Shown here: positions 39,647 to 46,052 of the stretch, in pieces
How the letters are laid out: each line of letters starts with the position of its first letter
Position numbering within the stretch: the stretch's first letter is position 1
DNA from: Hydrogenimonas sp.
GTDB lineage: Bacteria; Campylobacterota; Campylobacteria; Campylobacterales; Hydrogenimonadaceae
Direction of reading: 5' to 3'
Length of the DNA: 46,052 nucleotides
NCBI GenBank assembly: GCA_003978765.1
Contig: QNYO01000077.1
Coordinates: forward strand, 1-46,052
The notes under the pieces: model-generated
What the model was told of the DNA's origin: nothing
Databases searched by the model: none
The model's input: the letters and a program-made list of their open reading frames with translations, nothing else
Program-made: the position numbers and the translations under genes

Positions 39647-41062
39647 TTGTAATCTCTTAAGCAGTCTCTTAAACGCTTTTCGGTCCACCTTAACTGACTG
39701 GCTATAGAGTTGTTCAGCCATCTTGGCTGCCTCTTGTGATGTTGCAATATAAGGCATCAGCTGTTGCAACATCTCATTTCTTCCCATCTTACTGAATGAA
39801 TCGTTTTTCCCCTTGCTCTTCTCTCTCCATTGTAAAAGAAGATACATGACTCCCATTCCTGCAACAAAAGCAAGAAAAAGCATGCCATAATCCATACCTC
39901 TACCCTTTTTACTTTTAAGTACTTCTGTTGGTTGTGGCGTTTCTGCATCAAAGGTTTGGCGTGAAGTTGGCTGAACCACCTCAACATTCATCGGCTCACT
40001 CACAATCTCCTTGACTCTTTCTGATGTAGGATCAAAGTAACGTAGTGTGATAGGTGAAATCACAAAAGATCGATCAGCAATCAAAAGATAGGTTTTTTCC
40101 CATACCCCACTATAGATACCATGACGATAGTATTGATCGATCTTTGGTGCTTCATCATAAATGGTCACCCCGTTAATCTGTAGTGGCGGTAGATCAAAAT
40201 CTTCAATATTCCCCTCAGCCTCAACCCGTACCGTCAAACGCACAGGTTGACCAACTTCAACCTTTTGGGGCTCCATGTGTACATCAAGTTTGAAATCTCC
40301 AATCAGCTTCAAACCATTTGGTAATGGCTTGACATCAAGTTTCAAAGATGGGGATGTGAAAGTTATCCATTGCGGTTTTTGGACAATAAAGCCAAACATA
40401 TCACGCATCTTTTTTGCAATAGCTACCTTTACCTTTGCAGGTCCAATGGTTAACACCCCCGACTTTTGTGGAAAGAAGAGATAGTGAATCTCATGCACAA
40501 GATAGTCATCTTCTTGGTAACGCTTCTCTTTTCCAACCCGCTTGACCCAAAAATCTTCAAATTGGATAGGAACAAAGTCAACATTCAACACAGGCACATG
40601 ACGCTTCTCTTTAAAAATCACTTTCACATCAACCATCTGCCCCACATAGGCTTGCTCTCTATCCGCCTGCAACGTCATCAAAAAATCGTCTAAATAGTGT
40701 TGATTATTGGGCTTGACTTGAACAAAGATTGGTGCTGTCTTCTCTTTAACACCATCCACAACCACACGTAACGAGGGAATTGTGACACTCTTCTTTGGTG
40801 TAAAGGTATAGAGCTGTATCCAACGTATAACAGGGTGGTCATCATCAAATCGCTCCAAACGCTGACTCCCTTCTGTTGTGACACGATAGGGACCAATCTT
40901 CTCAATTTTAGGAAACTCGACCCGCTCACCTTCAGCTTCAATCGCAAGTTCAACCGACTCACCTGCAATAATGGGATTCTCATTAACACTCGCCTGAACA
41001 CTAGCACCAAACGATAGCACCGAAAGAGAGAGCCAAAGCAGAAGGCTACCAAGGATGAACAT
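39641..41062 (-). CDS. BatD-like membrane protein
   Basis: Signal peptide, beta-rich periplasmic domains, C-terminal TM; adjacent to BatB/BatA-like genes. Confidence 0.82.
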   Translation of the reverse strand: MFILGSLLLWLSLSVLSFGASVQASVNENPIIAGESVELAIEAEGERVEFPKIEKIGPYRVTTEGSQRLERFDDDHPVIRWIQLYTFTPKKSVTIPSLRVVVDGVKEKTAPIFVQVKPNNQHYLDDFLMTLQADREQAYVGQMVDVKVIFKEKRHVPVLNVDFVPIQFEDFWVKRVGKEKRYQEDDYLVHEIHYLFFPQKSGVLTIGPAKVKVAIAKKMRDMFGFIVQKPQWITFTSPSLKLDVKPLPNGLKLIGDFKLDVHMEPQKVEVGQPVRLTVRVEAEGNIEDFDLPPLQINGVTIYDEAPKIDQYYRHGIYSGVWEKTYLLIADRSFVISPITLRYFDPTSERVKEIVSEPMNVEVVQPTSRQTFDAETPQPTEVLKSKKGRGMDYGMLFLAFVAGMGVMYLLLQWREKSKGKNDSFSKMGRNEMLQQLMPYIATSQEAAKMAEQLYSQSVKVDRKAFKRLLKRLQS

Positions 41063-42677
41063 CGTCAGATTCCTCAGGAGGTGTCAATGGATAGAGTTGT
41101 GATTTTAATGGTTGTTGTTCAATCAAACGCATCCACTTCTTCTCCTCTGCCACACTCATCTCTCTCTGTTTTGCTCGCCCACTCTCTCTACTTGGTTGAT
41201 GGCTATTCTCCTTTGAGGCAGACACTTCACCTCCATCCTGCTCATTACGCTTCTCTTCCTTCCCTTCTCCTTTAGCTGATGATTGCTTCTCTTTTTCTCT
41301 CTTCTTCTGAAGTGCCTCTAAAACCAATGCCAAATTCTCTTTGGCATCATCATCCTCACCCAGAGCTAAAACCTTTCGATAGAGTGCCACAGCCTTCTCA
41401 AGCTCCCCAAGCTTCACATAGCAGTTTGCCATATTATAGAGTTTTGCTTTCTCAACGACTCTATCGGTTGTTACAACATTAGCATAGGCACGTAGAGCCA
41501 TCTTGTATCGACCACTTTTATAGTAGCTGTTACCAAGATTCAACCACACTGCACTCTTTTTTGGATGGTGCATAGAGAGTGCTTCATAGGCTTTGATACT
41601 CTCCTTAAAATTCCCAGCTTTATAAGCCTCTTCACCCTTTTCAATCAACTGAAAATCTAAAATACCGGCATCAACTCTTTCAGAGAGACCAACCATCATC
41701 ACAAAGAGTAGAAGATTAACGGTACGGCTACGACCTATCGAGTAGAGTCCAAATGGTAGTATTAAAAGTGACAAAGCCAATGGATAGTAAAAGAGTTGAA
41801 TCCTTTGGTGAACAACCTTTTCATCGATCTGTCCTATCTTCGCAAACTCTTTAAGATAGGCTTGAATCCTCTTCTCATCTTCTTGTGAAATGGTTGCTTC
41901 AACATAAAACCCATTACAAGCATCTGCCAATGCTTGAAGCCGTTGATTGGCTCGACTCCAGACAATCTCATCAGATTTTTGGTGTACTGAATCGATCGGT
42001 ACAGGGGCACCTTTTGGGGTTGCCACCATCCAGATGATTGGACGAATATGCTCTTGTTGTAACACGTTCATCAGTGGTGCCATATCCTCCTCTTCACCAC
42101 CATCTGTCACAAGAAGGAGAAACTTTTCATGACTCCCTTTTAAGAGTTTGGCACCCCCTTTCATCGCTGATAATAGGCTTGTGCCTCGACGTGTTATCCT
42201 ATCTGGTTCTAATCGACGCAATAAAAAGTTCAAAGCCTCAATATCATGCGTCAATGGTGCCACAATAAATGAGGCAGAGGTAAAACCAACCAAACCAATA
42301 TTTCCAACAGGCAAAGTTGGCATTATCTCTTCGATCTTCTGTTTGGCAAAGGCAAAACGGTTAGGAAAAAAGTCACGTGCCTGCATTGAGTCTGACAGAT
42401 CGAGTGTAATGACCATATCTGCACCATACCGCTTAACCAGCACCTCCCCTTTTTCAATGACTGGCTGTGCCAAAGCAAGTGTCATAAAGAGAAAAGCGAT
42501 AAAAAGTAGTGTATTATGCCCCACGCGTCCAAGTCCATCACCACTAATTCGAAGCTTTTCAAGGATTTCTGCTGCAAAGATTCTCTCTAATGGACTCTTA
42601 TTGGTACTCATCAGATAGATGAGAAATCCTGCTGGAATAAGCATGAGATAGAGAAATTCTGGATAGAGAAACCTCAT
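41046..42677 (-). CDS. BatB-BatC-type fusion (VWA domain plus TPR)
   Basis: MIDAS motif ITLDLSDSMQ; C-terminal TPRs (AVWLNLGNSYYKSGRYKMALRAYANV, LYNMANCYVKLGELEKAVALYRKVL). Confidence 0.88.
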   Translation of the reverse strand: MRFLYPEFLYLMLIPAGFLIYLMSTNKSPLERIFAAEILEKLRISGDGLGRVGHNTLLFIAFLFMTLALAQPVIEKGEVLVKRYGADMVITLDLSDSMQARDFFPNRFAFAKQKIEEIMPTLPVGNIGLVGFTSASFIVAPLTHDIEALNFLLRRLEPDRITRRGTSLLSAMKGGAKLLKGSHEKFLLLVTDGGEEEDMAPLMNVLQQEHIRPIIWMVATPKGAPVPIDSVHQKSDEIVWSRANQRLQALADACNGFYVEATISQEDEKRIQAYLKEFAKIGQIDEKVVHQRIQLFYYPLALSLLILPFGLYSIGRSRTVNLLLFVMMVGLSERVDAGILDFQLIEKGEEAYKAGNFKESIKAYEALSMHHPKKSAVWLNLGNSYYKSGRYKMALRAYANVVTTDRVVEKAKLYNMANCYVKLGELEKAVALYRKVLALGEDDDAKENLALVLEALQKKREKEKQSSAKGEGKEEKRNEQDGGEVSASKENSHQPSRESGRAKQREMSVAEEKKWMRLIEQQPLKSQLYPLTPPEESDDVHPW

Positions 42678-43588
42678 ACATCACTCCGATTCAATAAAAA
42701 GAGATAGAGAAGTAGTGACATCGACGCAATAAAGAGTGGATAGCTGTAGAGATAGGTTATTTCAATAATCGGCTCTTGCTTCACTTCAGAGGGTTCAAAC
42801 CTATCAATAATCGCATAGACCTCCTCTAACATCTTTGGATCCTTTGCTGAGAAAAAAGCCCCCCCTGTTACTTCAGCCAACTCTTGTAAAATCTCAGAGT
42901 CATAATTGTGAGACTCTCCCAAACCAATGGTATAGAGTTTCAGTCCATACTGCTGTAACAACTTTTTAGCCACCTGCAGGGGAATTTTTCCAGCAGTATT
43001 ACGTCCATCAGTGAGTAAGATAACCACTTTGGTCTTAGCTTCAGAGTTTTTCAAACGTTGCACCGCCATCGCTAAGGCATCATAAATCGCCGTTCTTTCA
43101 CCTGCCATTCCCACTTCCAGATAAGGGACTATCGCTTTAAGCATCGTATGGTCAAATGTCACAGGAGAAGCGATATAGGCAAACTCTCCAAAGATAATAA
43201 GACCGAGTCGATCATGTTTGCGTTTCTCAATAAAGTTTTGAAGAACCTTTTTGACTCTCTCAAACTTATTCTCATTTTGGAGTATCGAAAAGCTCTCATC
43301 CATCGAACGGCTTGCATCGATAATCAAGACCATATCACGCCCCATTGCATAGGATGGTCTAAAGGTTTCGGTCATCACAGGTGATGCAAGTGCGGTAACC
43401 AACCCACCCCACGCCATCCATTTAAGAGCTTGCATCAAAGATCTACTTTTAGAGGCTTTGACAATACGATCGATATGCGGAAAGTAAAGCAACTCTAAGC
43501 GTAATGGACACTTTCTCTCACACCACAAAAAGAGGAGTAGAAAAAGAAAAACCCAAGGATACTCAAAGTGCATCGTGTGACATCTCAA
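42674..43588 (-). CDS. BatA-like VWA-domain membrane protein
   Basis: MIDAS motif IIDASRSMDES; LLTDGRNTAG. Confidence 0.88.
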   Translation of the reverse strand: MRCHTMHFEYPWVFLFLLLFLWCERKCPLRLELLYFPHIDRIVKASKSRSLMQALKWMAWGGLVTALASPVMTETFRPSYAMGRDMVLIIDASRSMDESFSILQNENKFERVKKVLQNFIEKRKHDRLGLIIFGEFAYIASPVTFDHTMLKAIVPYLEVGMAGERTAIYDALAMAVQRLKNSEAKTKVVILLTDGRNTAGKIPLQVAKKLLQQYGLKLYTIGLGESHNYDSEILQELAEVTGGAFFSAKDPKMLEEVYAIIDRFEPSEVKQEPIIEITYLYSYPLFIASMSLLLYLFLLNRSDV

Positions 43589-43964
43589 TAAAAAGTCTCA
43601 TATAGCGCTTCGTCTCCTCATCAAGGGGTGGAACCTCCTTTTGATATTTATAGCGCTCCAAACGTGGTAAAAGTTGCTCTAAAATCTCTTCTCTTCGTTT
43701 ATCTTCTGCCAATAATCGACCATACTTTGTCATGATATAGGCTGCTTTTTTAGGGTTTGTATAATCAATCCTATCGAGTGCCTGAAGCCACCCAATACGT
43801 GGGTCAATATGACGGTGCTTTTGCCACCACCGCCATGCAAATATCCCTACAGCAATCAGAAGAAGAGTAACGACACCTATCAATGCGATAAAAAGATAGA
43901 GTGAAATGTCAGGAATCGGGAGTAGAGGCTTAATATCTCGTATCGGTAGATCTTCTGGATTCAC
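43563..43964 (-). CDS. Small membrane protein of the Bat operon (DUF4381-like)
   Basis: Single TM with short cytoplasmic tail between DUF58 and BatA genes. Confidence 0.65.
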   Translation of the reverse strand: MNPEDLPIRDIKPLLPIPDISLYLFIALIGVVTLLLIAVGIFAWRWWQKHRHIDPRIGWLQALDRIDYTNPKKAAYIMTKYGRLLAEDKRREEILEQLLPRLERYKYQKEVPPLDEETKRYMRLFIEMSHDAL

Positions 43965-44797
43965 ACACGCCCTCCAAAAAGTTTCACCAATTTTCCAAAT
44001 GGCTCTTCATCGGTATAGATTTTGATAAAGCGAATACGATGTTTATGAAGATGACGATAGAGTATCCGATCATTCTCTATCACCCGCTCTCGATAATGAC
44101 GTACACTCTTTTGTCCTAAATGGGTCTGCAGTGTCGCACCTGTCTCTGGATCGACCAGATGCACCTGCCCCAATGGTGTAGGATTCTCTTCAAAACGATC
44201 ACGAATAATAATTGCCACCACTTCATGCCGACGACTCAAAAGTGCAAGGTCCACAGGTGCAAGAAAATCACCAATCACAAAGAGAAGACTCCGTCGTTTG
44301 AGTCGTCGAAAAAGTTGCCGTAATCCCTCTTGGTAGTCGGCATGTCTTCCTAATAGGGGCATACCATCAACCTGTTCAACAAAACGGTTCACACCAAAAA
44401 TCCGCTTGGTGGGACGCTCAATCTGCTCAACCGTTTCTGATACAATTGCCCCTGTAAAGAGATCACCATTCTTTACAGCAGAGTACCCAAGAATGGCAGA
44501 GACTTCAGCAACCACCTCCTGCTTGATACGATTGGTTCCAAAAAAGAGGCTCCCACCCATCATACATGCTGTCACAACACTCAGCTCGCGCTCCTCATGA
44601 AAGAGCTTGACATAAGGCTTTTGGAGTTTTGCTGTAATGGTCCAATCGATTTTACGAATATCATCACCTATACGGTACTCTCTAAGCTCACTAAAATCAT
44701 ACCCCTCTCCATGAAAGAGAGATGGATTATTGCCCACCATTTCAGAGAAGACCTGCCGTCTGGTTTTTATCAAAAGGGTTTTCAGCCGTTTATTCAC
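43961..44797 (-). CDS. DUF58 domain protein
   Basis: GEGYDFSELREYRIGDDIRKIDWTITAKLQKPYVKLFHEERE. Confidence 0.92.
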   Translation of the reverse strand: MNKRLKTLLIKTRRQVFSEMVGNNPSLFHGEGYDFSELREYRIGDDIRKIDWTITAKLQKPYVKLFHEERELSVVTACMMGGSLFFGTNRIKQEVVAEVSAILGYSAVKNGDLFTGAIVSETVEQIERPTKRIFGVNRFVEQVDGMPLLGRHADYQEGLRQLFRRLKRRSLLFVIGDFLAPVDLALLSRRHEVVAIIIRDRFEENPTPLGQVHLVDPETGATLQTHLGQKSVRHYRERVIENDRILYRHLHKHRIRFIKIYTDEEPFGKLVKLFGGRV

Positions 44798-44806
44798 AGC
44801 ATCACC

Positions 44807-45754
44807 TTATGGGATCGGAACAGTTTCAAGAACTTTATCAATGATGTAGTCTGCATTGATCTCTTCAGCCTCTGCCTCATAACTCATAATAATGCGATGA
44901 CGTAACACATCTTTAGCAACATAGGCAATATCGACTGGTGAGACAAAATCTTTTCCACGGAGATAGGCTTGGGCACGACTTGCTTTGTAAAGGTCAATTG
45001 AAGCACGAGGACTTGCCCCATACATAATCCACTTCTCAATCGATTCAAGACCATAACGTTTAGGCTCACGTGTTGCAAAGATGAGATCAACAATATACTT
45101 TTCCACCTCTTCATCGATATGAATCGCTTTCACCGCCTCTTTCATCTGAAAGATATCCTCTTTGGAAGCCACACTCTCTATCGCTTCAAATGCCTCATTG
45201 GCAACACGCCGTGCAATCTCTAACTCCTCACCAGGTGTGTTATATCCGATCACCAACTTCATCATAAAACGGTCAAGTTGCGCTTCTGGAAGATTATAAG
45301 CACCCTCTTGTTCAACAGGGTTTTGTGTTGCAAGTACAAGAAAAGGAAGATCAATCTTAAAACTCTCATCACCAATTGTTACCTGTCTCTCTTGCATCAC
45401 TTCAAGGAGTGCGGATTGCACTTTTGCAGGGGCACGGTTAATCTCATCTGCAAGCAAAAGGTTGGTAAAGATAGGACCCCTTTTGATTTTAAAGCTATTA
45501 CTCTTCGGATCGTAGATCTCTGCACCAATAATATCACTTGGCAAAAGATCTGGCGTAAATTGCACACGTTTAAAGGTCAGCCCAAGTGCTTTTGATAAGG
45601 CATTCACTGTCGTTGTCTTTGCCAATCCAGGAACACCTTCAAGCAAAATATGCCCACCACACGCCAAACCAATTAAAAGCCCATCGATCATCTTATCTTG
45701 ACCGACCACAACTTTTTTAATTTCTGCACGAATCTTTTCAACAATATTTCCCAT
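44807..45754 (-). CDS. MoxR family AAA+ ATPase
   Basis: LLEGVPGLAKTTTVNALSK; LLADEINRAPAKVQSALLEVMQE; start at MGNIVEKIR with upstream GGAG. Confidence 0.94.
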   Translation of the reverse strand: MGNIVEKIRAEIKKVVVGQDKMIDGLLIGLACGGHILLEGVPGLAKTTTVNALSKALGLTFKRVQFTPDLLPSDIIGAEIYDPKSNSFKIKRGPIFTNLLLADEINRAPAKVQSALLEVMQERQVTIGDESFKIDLPFLVLATQNPVEQEGAYNLPEAQLDRFMMKLVIGYNTPGEELEIARRVANEAFEAIESVASKEDIFQMKEAVKAIHIDEEVEKYIVDLIFATREPKRYGLESIEKWIMYGASPRASIDLYKASRAQAYLRGKDFVSPVDIAYVAKDVLRHRIIMSYEAEAEEINADYIIDKVLETVPIP

Positions 45755-45781
45755 CTCTACTCCATACAAAAGACTATAGAG

Positions 45782-45787
45782 ATTGTA
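45782..45787 (-). promoter_or_regulatory. Candidate -10 (TACAAT) for the MoxR/Bat operon
   Basis: Minus-strand CCCGCTACAATCTC ~28 nt upstream of the ATG. Confidence 0.45.
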
Positions 45788-45910
45788 GCGGGAAAAAGAT
45801 TATAAATGTGTAATTATGGGGAATAAACTGATGTTTTGGATAAAAAAACAACTTTGAAGATGAAGTGATTCAGTGGGAAAAAAGAGTTTTATCAGAAGAA
45901 TTTAACCTCC

Positions 45911-46028
45911 AGCCCGGCACCGACCTACCTTCCCACTCCCGAAGGGAGCAGTATTATCAGCGCAGAGGGGCTTGACTTCCGGGTTCGGGATGGGACCGGG
46001 TATGACCCCCTCGCTATAGGCACCGGGA
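45911..46028 (-). rRNA. 5S ribosomal RNA (ends approximate)
   Basis: Reverse complement TCCCGGTGCCTATAGCGAGGGGGTCATACCCGGTCCCATCCCGAACCCGGAAGTCAAGCCCCTCTGCGCTGATAATACTGCTCCCTTCGGGAGTGGGAAGGTAGGTCGGTGCCGGGCT; terminal CCCGG/CCGGG helix. Confidence 0.95.
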
Positions 46029-46052
46029 CAAAGAGGGGTAAGACAACCGTGA

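Overview
A ~46 kb chromosomal window that looks like a Campylobacterota (Epsilonproteobacteria) genome. This is judged from gene content and from gene order remembered from Campylobacter jejuni and Helicobacter pylori. Most genes are on the minus strand and form tightly overlapping operons. In order they are: tRNA-Pro and mnmA; a flagellar block (fliY-fliM-fliA-hyp-flhG-flhF) with folK, a Xaa-Pro peptidase and aroQ; an aminofutalosine-deaminase-like amidohydrolase and sppA (+); a small accessory stretch with two tandem paralogous lipoproteins, a membrane protein and a 1.4-kaa modular lipoprotein; an RRM protein; xseA-ubiE-ribD-rimP-rbfA-infB-ylxR; thrB; tsaB-like; lpxC; M23 peptidase-DHH phosphoesterase-flhB; nadC-nadA; plsY-folB and an HsrA/CosR-like response regulator with histidine kinase, ferredoxin and ppx/gppA (+); bamA and tyrA (divergent); a Bat/MoxR operon; and the end of an rRNA operon (5S). 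The window is mostly housekeeping. The parts most worth a second look are: (1) the ~300-bp bamA/tyrA intergenic region, with four symmetric CGCAAT/ATTGCG arms, a branched hairpin and a boxA-like GTTCTTTGACAA, and no gene to explain it; (2) an HsrA/CosR orthologue with an apparently intact phospho-acceptor site and an adjacent kinase; (3) the large modular lipoprotein and the tandem lipoprotein pair. I found no complete CRISPR array, cas genes, transposase or obvious defence system.
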